A stretch of DNA of 46,639 nucleotides from the NCBI GenBank assembly GCA_026388255.1, contig JAPLKC010000036.1, positions 66,716 through 113,354 of the forward strand, in the 5' to 3' direction. Made by a program: the position numbers and the translations under genes. Positions 32,897 through 39,770 of the stretch are shown one piece after another. Origin of the DNA: Pseudomonadota bacterium (lineage in GTDB: Bacteria > Desulfobacterota > Syntrophorhabdia > Syntrophorhabdales > Syntrophorhabdaceae). The notes beneath the pieces were generated by a model. That model was not told the origin of the DNA, searched no databases, and saw only the letters and a program-made list of their open reading frames with translations. Position 1 is the stretch's first letter; each line of letters begins with the position of its first letter.

Positions 32897-33777
32897 GTTT
32901 CCTCCAAAATAGATTTTAGTTTTGTATATATTTTTCTTATTGACTTGCTTGCCTCACATTCCGGGGCAAAATCAAGTATTGTTTTTGCTTCTTTTTGCGC
33001 TTCCGTAATCTTTGTCTCATATGGAATTTCGCCAAGATATATAAGATTATTTTCTTTACAATACAATTCCATTTTTTCCACATATTTGGCGTTAATATCG
33101 CCCTTATTTATCACAACGGCTGTTTTAATCTGAAAATGCCTTGTTAATTCAACAATCCGCTTCAGATCATGAATACCCGTTGGGGTAGGTTCTGTCACCA
33201 CAATTGCCAGATGGGTTCCTGTGATGGAAGAGATAACGGGGCAGCCTATACCCGGCGGTCCGTCAATAAGGATAAGTTCTCTACCAGTCTTTTCCGCCTC
33301 TGCATGGGCTTCATTTCTTACCATAGCTACGAGCTTTCCTGAATTATCCTCTCCGGGGAGCAGTTCGGCGAAGATAAATCTGCCGTCATTTGCAGTGCTG
33401 CAAATATAACAATATCCCGCAAGCCCTGTAGAAAAATCCACTGCATTAGCCGGACAAAGAAAATAACATGCCCCGCATCCTTCACAGGAAAAGTGTTTTA
33501 TGATAAAATCATCGGATATTGCATCATAACGACAAACCTCTTTGCATATTCCGCACTTTGTACAAAGGTCGGGGTTAATAGAACCCTTTTTCCCGCCTGT
33601 AAAATCCTTTGTCTGCAATACCTCTTCAGGATTGAGGATCATGTGAAGGTTTGCGGCATCCACATCGCAATCTGCCATTACCTTGTTATGGAATATAGAC
33701 GCAATCGCTCCTGTAAAAGAGGTTTTGCCTGTTCCTCCTTTTCCGCTTACAACCACCACTTCTTTTATATTTGCCAT
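32863..33777 (-). CDS. MinD-like ATPase with inserted 2x[4Fe-4S] ferredoxin domain (second)
   Basis: 304 aa from ATG 33777 (AGGTG 7 bases upstream); an ATG six codons earlier lies inside the previous gene. It begins NIKEVVVVSGKGGTGKT with a MinD-type deviant Walker A. A ferredoxin module follows (CTKCGICKEVC and CEGCGACYFLC), then the rest of the ATPase with LIDGPPGIGCPVISSITG and TEPTPTGIHDLKR. Tandem genes of this type (COG1149-like) are typical of anaerobes and are thought to couple ATP hydrolysis to Fe-S cluster transfer or electron delivery. It probably works with the adjacent paralogue. Confidence 0.9.
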   Translation of the reverse strand: MANIKEVVVVSGKGGTGKTSFTGAIASIFHNKVMADCDVDAANLHMILNPEEVLQTKDFTGGKKGSINPDLCTKCGICKEVCRYDAISDDFIIKHFSCEGCGACYFLCPANAVDFSTGLAGYCYICSTANDGRFIFAELLPGEDNSGKLVAMVRNEAHAEAEKTGRELILIDGPPGIGCPVISSITGTHLAIVVTEPTPTGIHDLKRIVELTRHFQIKTAVVINKGDINAKYVEKMELYCKENNLIYLGEIPYETKITEAQKEAKTILDFAPECEASKSIRKIYTKLKSILEETWIADMEQKNN

Positions 33778-33781
33778 GTTA

Positions 33782-34645
33782 TCACCTGTGCCCATTTTTT
33801 CCCAATAGCCTTCCTATATTAACGGCAAGCTCCGTAAATTGATCAATATAAACAGGCAATGTCTTTACGATGAGATAGCTAAGGGAATAATGTCTTGCAA
33901 TGTCCCTGTCTTCCGGTAAACTCATCAGTACAGGCAATTTATTTCTTGTCAGATAATTGTCTAGAGGGGCGAATTCACCTTTTTCCCTATTTATCACAAC
34001 TCCTATCGGTTTGCCAAGGTTTTGAGCCATAGATACGGCAACCTTCAGATCATGAAGACCGAAGGGCGTGGGTTCTGTTACCATCACCACGGCATCCGCG
34101 TCTGAGATTGTTTTTACTACCGGGCATGAAGTCCCCGGCGGTGCGTCAATGATCTGGACACAGTCCTTTTTGTACTTATGTTTTACTGCCTGTATCAGAG
34201 GAACTGCCATAGGTTCGCCTACGTTCAGAACCCCGTGGATGAACTCGATATTATGTTCGGATTTTCCTGTTTCAGTGTATCCTATTTCACGATTACCTTC
34301 CGTTATTGCACTTTCAGGGCATATTTTTACACACAAGCCACAGCCATGACATAATTCAGGAAAAACCAGGATGTTGTTCGGAAGCGTTACAAGGGCATTG
34401 AACTGGCATTTACTGCTGCATTCACCACAGGATGTGCATTTACTCTGATCAATTACGGGCACCATTACTTTTGTCGGCACTTTTTCCTGGATGTCCGGTT
34501 TTAGAAAAATATGTCCGTTTGGTTCTTCCACATCACAATCAAGATATTGTACCTTCTGTAGGGAACGGGCAAGAAAGTAAGCCAGATTTACCGCTATTGT
34601 GGTTTTGCCTGTACCCCCTTTCCCGCTTGCGAATGCTATTCTCAT
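33782..34645 (-). CDS. MinD-like ATPase with inserted 2x[4Fe-4S] ferredoxin domain (first)
   Basis: 287 aa from ATG 34645, which has GGAAGGAAATCTA in front; the frame opens five codons earlier. Same plan as the next gene: GKGGTGKTTIAVN, CDVEEPNGHIFLKP, ferredoxin motifs CTSCGECSSKC and CHGCGLCVKIC, then IIDAPPGTSCPVVKTI and TEPTPFGLHDLKVA. The paralogues probably form a heterodimer. It is followed after 4 bases by the second ATPase. Confidence 0.9.
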   Translation of the reverse strand: MRIAFASGKGGTGKTTIAVNLAYFLARSLQKVQYLDCDVEEPNGHIFLKPDIQEKVPTKVMVPVIDQSKCTSCGECSSKCQFNALVTLPNNILVFPELCHGCGLCVKICPESAITEGNREIGYTETGKSEHNIEFIHGVLNVGEPMAVPLIQAVKHKYKKDCVQIIDAPPGTSCPVVKTISDADAVVMVTEPTPFGLHDLKVAVSMAQNLGKPIGVVINREKGEFAPLDNYLTRNKLPVLMSLPEDRDIARHYSLSYLIVKTLPVYIDQFTELAVNIGRLLGKNGHR

Positions 34646-34663
34646 TAGATTTCCTTCCAAATT

Positions 34664-34894
34664 CTACCCTCTCACCATTGCGGTTCCACACTTCGGGCAT
34701 TTCTGATCGGAACAGGGTATACCCTGTTCATGGGGCGTCCTCTCTCCGCACTGAGGGCAAAGACATTCTCCAGCCGCTCCCAAAGCTCTGCCACCCATTC
34801 TGCCCTGGCCTGCCGCACCTGTTCCTCTGCCTATGCCTTTGCAGCCGGGCATAGGCCCTGTCCCTGTCGGTCCTGTTCCATCACCTCTTGGCAT
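34664..34894 (-). CDS. Small Gly-rich zinc-ribbon protein (DUF5320-like N-terminus)
   Basis: 76 aa. The N-terminus MPRGDGTGPTGTGPMPGC is the typical start of DUF5320-type proteins that accompany FeMo-co-domain and MinD genes. The C-terminus is a zinc ribbon (CLCPQCGER…CSDQKCPKCG). Function unknown; a metal-binding accessory protein is inferred from context. Gaps of 18 bases on both sides place it in the operon. Confidence 0.8.
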   Translation of the reverse strand: MPRGDGTGPTGTGPMPGCKGIGRGTGAAGQGRMGGRALGAAGECLCPQCGERTPHEQGIPCSDQKCPKCGTAMVRG

Positions 34895-34912
34895 AATACA
34901 TACCTCCTTATC

Positions 34913-35671
34913 TTACCAGTGCCCTTGTACATCAGGCCCGGTTAGTTTAGTAAGACTGTTTTCCTCGAATCCCTTAATCGCCTGTGCAACGGTCTTTTTT
35001 GATACCGTATATACCGGGATGCCTGCTGCCCCAAGTACCTTGAACGCATTAGGGCCCAAATGGCCGCTGATTACTATCCTTGCACCGCCATTTATGGCGT
35101 TTTGAGCACTCTGAATGCCTGCTCCCTGAGCTGCATTGAGGTTCTGCGTATTATCAATTACGTCAAAGCCTTTGCTTTCAGGGTCATACATGATCAGCTT
35201 TCTGCTTCTGCCGAAGCGCTCATCAACCATGCCTTCCATAGTTCCATCAACACTTGTTATTGCTATTTTCATTTTTCCTCCTTTTTCAACTGACAATACA
35301 TTTTCTTTCTGGGAAAAAACCTTTCCTTTTCTCCCGCGTCCGCATATTTGACGCCAGCCACATGGCGGGATAAACTTTTCGTCAACCGAGACATTTCCTC
35401 CTTCTATCCTCAATGCCTTGCCATTAATAACAGCATGGGCCATCTTTTCATGGGCCGACAAGAGAAGGCGGTGAAATGTGGGCTGTGATACATTCATTTG
35501 CGCAGCCGCTTCTTCCTGCGGTATGCCAAGGAGATCTTTCAACCTCATAGCCTCCAGTTCATCATGATGGAGAACAACCTCCTCGATATCTCCCATCCTT
35601 ACACCGGCAGGTTTGAAATATGTTATCTGGGGAAGAAAACCGATGTTACTTGTGCACCGTGGGCGGGGCAT
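34913..35671 (-). CDS. DUF134 regulator fused to NifX-type cofactor domain
   Basis: 252 aa from ATG 35671 (AAGGAGA, 7-base spacing). Residues 1-95 are DUF134: MPRPRCTSNIGFLPQITYFK, DELEAMRLKDLLGIPQEEAA and the helix-turn-helix NVSQPTFHRLLLSAHEKM. A linker with CGWRQICGRGRKG follows. Residues about 134-245 form the dinitrogenase-cofactor domain (MKIAITSVDGTMEGMVDERFG, GARIVISGHLGPNAFKVLGAAGIPVY). The two domains are separate genes at 21413-22086. As first gene of the operon it may be a cofactor-sensing autoregulator. A complete ribosome site and ATG lie at the domain junction. Confidence 0.9.
   Translation of the reverse strand: MPRPRCTSNIGFLPQITYFKPAGVRMGDIEEVVLHHDELEAMRLKDLLGIPQEEAAAQMNVSQPTFHRLLLSAHEKMAHAVINGKALRIEGGNVSVDEKFIPPCGWRQICGRGRKGKVFSQKENVLSVEKGGKMKIAITSVDGTMEGMVDERFGRSRKLIMYDPESKGFDVIDNTQNLNAAQGAGIQSAQNAINGGARIVISGHLGPNAFKVLGAAGIPVYTVSKKTVAQAIKGFEENSLTKLTGPDVQGHW
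35270..35281 (-). promoter_or_regulatory. Internal ribosome site and ATG at DUF134-NifX junction
   Basis: AAAGGAGG (GGAGG at 35277-35281) is 4 bases before the in-frame ATG 35270-35272 that begins MKIAITSVDG. Initiation here would give a free 119-aa cofactor-domain protein. Confidence 0.55.
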
Positions 35672-35728
35672 ATGTTTATCTCCTTTTCTGATATGTTGTA
35701 ATATCAATGTTGTAAATCATTTGTAATG

Positions 35729-35757
35729 AATATATATTCAATTGAATAGATTGTCAA
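35729..35757 (-). promoter_or_regulatory. Promoter of Fe-S cluster operon with palindrome in spacer
   Basis: Minus strand: TTGACA (35752-35757), a 17-base spacer and TATATT (35729-35734). The spacer contains the perfect 14-bp palindrome TATTCAATTGAATA (35735-35748), a candidate operator. Expected transcription start is about 35722, leaving a leader of about 50 bases with a good ribosome site. Confidence 0.75.
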
Positions 35758-35956
35758 TAGAAAATATTAAAACCTTCGGCCAGCCGCAGGGGGACTTTTA
35801 CCCCACTCTGGCGGCGCTCTCAGCAAATGTTGCTGAGAAATTGCAAATCAAGAACAGGCTTGGGTTTACGAAGAATTTTAAAGTGGTGGAAAATGTTTCC
35901 ACCGGGATTGCAGAAAGTTCATCTTTAAACTAAGCCGCCACATTTTTTACAAAGAG
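35758..35956. other. Intergenic region with multi-hairpin structure
   Basis: Between the divergent Fe-S operon and the YeeE/YedE promoter. Hairpin 1 is TCTCAGCAA-atg-TTGCTGAGA (35818-35838). Hairpin 2 is GGTGGAAA-atg-TTTCCACC (35885-35903). Both are enclosed by TGGCGGC (35809-35815) and GCCGCCA (35934-35940), followed by ACATTTTTT. It looks like a three-stem RNA with a terminator-like end, on the plus strand. A 63-codon frame without ATG through it is not convincing as a gene. Confidence 0.45.
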
Positions 35957-35985
35957 TTGACAGTTTTTATTTTGCTTGCTATAGA
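35957..35985 (+). promoter_or_regulatory. Promoter of YeeE/YedE operon
   Basis: TTGACA (35957-35962), a 17-base spacer and TATAGA (35980-35985). The gene start at 36047 has AAAAGGAGG 8 bases upstream. Confidence 0.8.
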
Positions 35986-36046
35986 ATAAATTGTATTAAA
36001 GTCGGGCATTTTGGATATTCAAATATTAGGCAAAAGGAGGTAACAC

Positions 36047-36577
36047 ATGGAAGGAAGCCAGGAGCCGAAGGGGTGGAACCCTTACATTGCAGGTATTTTA
36101 ACCGGATTGCTGCTCGTATTCTCTGTTTGGTTTACCGGAAAATATGTGGGCGCTTCAACAACCTTTGTACGTTCGGCAGGATTTATTGAAAAGGCGTTCA
36201 ATGCAGAACGTGTATCAAAGATGGAATATTTCATAAAGGAGATGCCGAAGATTGACTGGCAGTGGATGTTTGTGGTGGGGATATTCTTTGGCTCCCTCGT
36301 TGCCTCAACAACTTCAAAGAGCTTCAAGTGGCAGGCTATACCGGCCACATGGGAGGGCAGGTTCGGACCTGGCAGGACAAAAAGGGCGATTACCGCGTTT
36401 ATCGGCGGCGGTATCGCCATGTTCGGTGCGCGCCTTGCAGACGGGTGACCGAGCGGTCATGGACTGAGCGGTTCGCTCCAGTTAGCTATAAGCGGGTACA
36501 TTTCGTTAATATGTTTCTTTGTAGGTGGTGTTATTGTGGCCGGAATATTATACGGGGGAGGTGGCAAACATGAATGA
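36047..36577 (+). CDS. YeeE/YedE-type transporter, first half, predicted selenoprotein (Sec134)
   Basis: 176 aa if the in-frame TGA at 36446-36448 is read as selenocysteine. Up to it the chain is a YeeE/YedE (DUF395) half: a helix about 11-30 (YIAGILTGLLLVFSVWFTGK), then about 73-87, then the GGGIAMFGARLADG helix. Beyond the TGA the same frame gives PSGHGLSGSLQLAISGYISL and a last helix ending GGGGKHE. The family motif is G-Cys-x-SGHGLSG, so TGA replaces the conserved Cys thought to handle thiosulfate, sulfide or selenium species. A SECIS-like hairpin follows. The true stop (36575-36577) overlaps the ATG of the second half by 8 bases. Alternative: a nonsense-mutated gene. Confidence 0.8.
36463..36482 (+). 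promoter_or_regulatory. Candidate bacterial SECIS element
   Basis: ACTG-AGCG pairs with CGCT-(C)-CAGT: 8 base pairs with one bulged C (36478) and a GTT loop (36471-36473). The loop begins with G, as bacterial SECIS loops do, and lies 22 bases after the TGA, within the usual window. Found by eye, not by a folding program. Confidence 0.65.
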
Positions 36578-37097
36578 ACTCGTATATGGTCTTATAACAG
36601 GTATTATCTTCGGTTTTCTCCTGCAGAAAGCACGGGTAATCAGATATGACAAACAACTTGGCGCCTTGCGTCTTATTGATATGACGATTGTAAAATTTAT
36701 GCTTTCCACGGTTCTTGTAGCAATGGTAGGCGTCTATCTCCTGAAAGACCTCGGCTTGGCAAAGCTCTCCGTAAAGCCGACAATTCTTGGGGGAAACATT
36801 GTCGGCGGACTTATCTTCGGTATCGGTTGGGGGTTGTTTGGTTATTGTCCGGCTACGTCGCTCGGGGCGCTCGGCGAAGGCAGATGGGATGCAATATGGG
36901 GTATACTTGGCATGATTGCCGGCGCAGCGTTGTTTGCCGAATTCTTCCCTGTGCTTAAAAATACTGTTCTGAAATGGGGCGTCTACGGGAAGATTACCAT
37001 ACCGGAAGCGCTGGGCATAAACCACTGGATTGTCATTGTAATATTTGTCATAGGCGGCATGGCGCTTTTCCGGTTGTTTGAGAAGAAGAAGCTATAA
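36570..37097 (+). CDS. YeeE/YedE-type transporter, second half
   Basis: 175 aa with GGGGGAGG upstream of ATG 36570, which overlaps the stop of the first half. Membrane helices lie at about 4-18, 39-60, 72-92, 112-132 and 148-168. The family motif is GWGLFGYCPATSLGALGEGR, here with an ordinary Cys. The YeeE/YedE family (DUF395) transports thiosulfate or related sulfur species; one branch is tied to selenium metabolism. Split halves like this assemble as a two-subunit transporter. The pair would combine one Sec and one Cys at equivalent pore positions. Confidence 0.88.
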   Translation: MNELVYGLITGIIFGFLLQKARVIRYDKQLGALRLIDMTIVKFMLSTVLVAMVGVYLLKDLGLAKLSVKPTILGGNIVGGLIFGIGWGLFGYCPATSLGALGEGRWDAIWGILGMIAGAALFAEFFPVLKNTVLKWGVYGKITIPEALGINHWIVIVIFVIGGMALFRLFEKKKL

Positions 37098-37171
37098 CAG
37101 AACTGTCGGGTCACGAAATTTAATTGCATATTATACTTAAGCATAAGAAAATGATATGATAATTAATTGAT

Positions 37172-38695
37172 ATGGCAATTGAACCCTTGCATGCACTTGA
37201 CCACGTTCGTAAATCATTCAACAATACAATAAGCAGAACTGACCGCTCTCAAATCGGTCAGTTCCTTACCCCGACCTCGATAGCCCGGTTTATGTCGTCT
37301 ATGTTTGAAACAGCAGTACAGGAAGTGAAGATTTTGGACCCTGGTGCGGGGGCCGGGGTGCTTTTTGCGGCCTGCGTGGAAACTTTGATTTCGAGAAAGA
37401 ATCGACCTTTTTCCATCGATGTAGTCGCCTACGAAGCAGATAGTACGATCCTGCCTTATCTGGAAGAGACCATGGAGTTGTGCAAATCGCTATGCGCATC
37501 GGATGGTATCAAGTTTCGAGGAATTATAAAGAATGAGGATTTTATCCCGGCTGCCATTGGAGAAATTAGAGAGCCTCTTTTTGGTTTTCCTGATAAGAGA
37601 TTTACTCATGTCATTCTCAATCCGCCCTATAAGAAAATTAATAGTCAGACTGCTATAAGCAGAGCTCTCTATTCTTCTGATATAGAGGTGGCAAACCTTT
37701 ATGCTGTTTTCGTTTGGCTGTCAATGCATTTACTGGAACCTGGCGGGCAAATGGTGGCAATAACGCCTCGGAGTTTTTGCAATGGCCCATATTTCAAGAA
37801 ATTTCGTGTTGCGTTTTTACATATGATGAATCTCAAGCAAATTCACATCTTCGAATCACGCAAGAAAGCGTTTGGCGATGACAATGTGCTGCAAGAAAAT
37901 ATTATCTACCATGCTGCCCGGGGGCTTCAGAAACCTAAGTCTGTTATAATCTCTTCGTCTGAGGGTCTTGATTTTGACAAAACGCGTATTTTGTCAATCC
38001 CTTATGACCAGATTGTTCATCCTGGTGATCGGGACATGTTTATTCATTTTGGCGTTGATGATGTCAATGCTGGACTGATAGAGCAAATAAAACGTTTTAC
38101 TTCGTCGCTTAACAAGCTGGGTTTGAGCGTTTCAACCGGACGTGTCGTCGATTTCAGAGCAAGAGATTACCTAAGACAGTTCCCTCAGCAAGAGACAACT
38201 CCACTTATCTATCCCTGCCATTTCCTGAACGGTTTTGTCAACTGGCCCGTTGAATCAGGAAAAAAACCTAATGCCATCGTGTCATCGTCCGAGACGTCCG
38301 ATCTTTTTGTCGAAGCTGGATTTTATGTTCTCACAAAAAGGTTTTCGTCCAAGGAACAGCCAAGACGAGTCATGGCGGCAATATATGATCCATCAAGAAT
38401 CAATGCAGGGTTTGTGGGTTTCGAAAACCATTTGAACTACTTCCATAGACAAGGCAAAGGGTTACTACCTGACCTGGCGAAAGGGCTTGCTCTGTACCTG
38501 AATTCCACAATTGCTGACCAGTATTTCCGCCGATTCAGCGGACACACCCAGGTTAACGCTGCCGATCTCCGAAAGATGCCTTATCCCACTCATGAAAAGC
38601 TTCTGCAACTTGGCGGTTATGTAAAGGAAACAATGCCCGATCAGGAAGCCATTGATACCATCATAGAAAAGGAGTGTTTGAATTGTGAACAATAA
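37172..38695 (+). CDS. Type II DNA adenine-N6 methyltransferase (BsuBI/PstI system)
   Basis: 507 aa. The N-terminal SAM motif DPGAGAGVL starts at residue 56 and the catalytic NPPY is at residues 150-153, the order of gamma-class adenine methylases. The opening RSQIGQFLTPTSIARFM is the common Eco57I/N6-MTase start. The C-terminal half (about 300-490) is a target-recognition region with FSGHTQVNAADLRKMP at its end. It protects host DNA from the endonuclease, whose gene overlaps its last 11 bases. Codon use and base content do not look strikingly different from the neighbours. Confidence 0.9.
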   Translation: MAIEPLHALDHVRKSFNNTISRTDRSQIGQFLTPTSIARFMSSMFETAVQEVKILDPGAGAGVLFAACVETLISRKNRPFSIDVVAYEADSTILPYLEETMELCKSLCASDGIKFRGIIKNEDFIPAAIGEIREPLFGFPDKRFTHVILNPPYKKINSQTAISRALYSSDIEVANLYAVFVWLSMHLLEPGGQMVAITPRSFCNGPYFKKFRVAFLHMMNLKQIHIFESRKKAFGDDNVLQENIIYHAARGLQKPKSVIISSSEGLDFDKTRILSIPYDQIVHPGDRDMFIHFGVDDVNAGLIEQIKRFTSSLNKLGLSVSTGRVVDFRARDYLRQFPQQETTPLIYPCHFLNGFVNWPVESGKKPNAIVSSSETSDLFVEAGFYVLTKRFSSKEQPRRVMAAIYDPSRINAGFVGFENHLNYFHRQGKGLLPDLAKGLALYLNSTIADQYFRRFSGHTQVNAADLRKMPYPTHEKLLQLGGYVKETMPDQEAIDTIIEKECLNCEQ

Positions 38696-39653
38696 AGCAA
38701 TTGGAGAAAAAGCAGAAGAAAAGATCAAGGAAGCCCTCGCAATCTTGAACGATTTGGGTTTACCAAGACAGCAACAGAACGAAAGATCTGCCCTGACCCT
38801 TCTATCATTGCTGTACCTCAAGCCCGGCGACAACTGGGTAAATGCAACCAATCCGCTGATGGGTATTACTCCAATGATGGATTTCTTTCAAGAATATTAC
38901 GGGAAAAAATACGCACCTAATACCCGCGAAACGGTACGGCGCCAAACAGTTCACCAGTTTATGCAAGCAACATTGATTGTCGCTAATCCTGATAAACCCT
39001 CAAGGCCGACCAACAGCCCGAAAGCGGTCTATCAGATAGAACCATCCGTGCTAAAACTGCTCCGGGGTTTTGGGAAGTCTGGATGGAAAGGGCATTTACA
39101 AAAATATCTCAGGACAGTAAATACACTGAAAAAGCTGTATGCACGCGAAAGAGATATGAGACGACTACCCGTTAAACTGGCGAATGGGCAGGAAATCAGG
39201 CTTTCACCTGGCGGCCAGAATATTCTGGTTAAGAAGATCATGGATGATTTTTGCCCTTTGTTCACACCGGGAAGTTACATTATTTATATTGGGGATACTC
39301 AGGCAAAATGGGCCTATTTCGATTCAGATGTTTTGACGTCACTGGGTGTTAAGATAGAAGAACACGGGAAGATGCCCGATGTTGTAGTGCATCATGTAGA
39401 AAAGAACTGGCTCGTTCTGATTGAAGCTGTAACCAGTCACGGGCCGGTAGACCCAAAGCGCAGGCAGGAACTTAAAGAATTGTTTGCCGGATCATCTGCC
39501 GGATTGGTTTTTGTAACTGCATTTCTTGATCGAAGGGCTATGCTCAAATATTTAAATGATATTTCATGGGAAACGGAAGTTTGGATTGCCGATTCCCCAA
39601 CACATCTAATTCATTTTAACGGTGAACGTTTTCTTGGACCTTATGAAGAGTAA
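38685..39653 (+). CDS. Type II restriction endonuclease, BsuBI/PstI family
   Basis: 322 aa, GTG start at 38685-38687 inside the methylase gene. The N-terminal winged-helix-like part (1-110: ALTLLSLLYLKPGDNW) is followed by the BsuBI/PstI nuclease domain with YIGDTQAKWAYFD, KMPDVVVHHVEKNWLVLIEA, VTSHGPVDPKRRQEL and TAFLDRRAMLKYL. The named relatives cut CTGCAG, but the target here cannot be read from sequence; that six-mer does occur several times in this window. It forms a complete R-M system with the methylase. Confidence 0.92.
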   Translation: MNNKAIGEKAEEKIKEALAILNDLGLPRQQQNERSALTLLSLLYLKPGDNWVNATNPLMGITPMMDFFQEYYGKKYAPNTRETVRRQTVHQFMQATLIVANPDKPSRPTNSPKAVYQIEPSVLKLLRGFGKSGWKGHLQKYLRTVNTLKKLYARERDMRRLPVKLANGQEIRLSPGGQNILVKKIMDDFCPLFTPGSYIIYIGDTQAKWAYFDSDVLTSLGVKIEEHGKMPDVVVHHVEKNWLVLIEAVTSHGPVDPKRRQELKELFAGSSAGLVFVTAFLDRRAMLKYLNDISWETEVWIADSPTHLIHFNGERFLGPYEE

Positions 39654-39770
39654 TTGGGAAGCCGATAATAGATTATTCTGGGGACATCAGTAAGTCTTTT
39701 GTGTTAATTAATAGGCAAAATTTGTATTGTTAAAAAAAATATCAGCTTGTAACAATAGCCCGGATAAACC

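Noticed and set aside
35742-35933. 63-codon plus-strand frame starting at TTG
   Set aside because: No ATG and no ribosome site. The start lies within the divergent promoter and the sequence is dominated by hairpins. No recognisable protein.
36262-36573. Alternative plus-strand frame crossing the transporter TGA
   Set aside because: No membrane or family features, whereas the original frame continues with the YeeE/YedE motif past the TGA.
37172-39653. Avoidance of CTGCAG as proof of the R-M target
   Set aside because: CTGCAG occurs several times in the window, for example near 2949, 3301, 4457 and 36620, so no avoidance is visible by eye. The target cannot be assigned.
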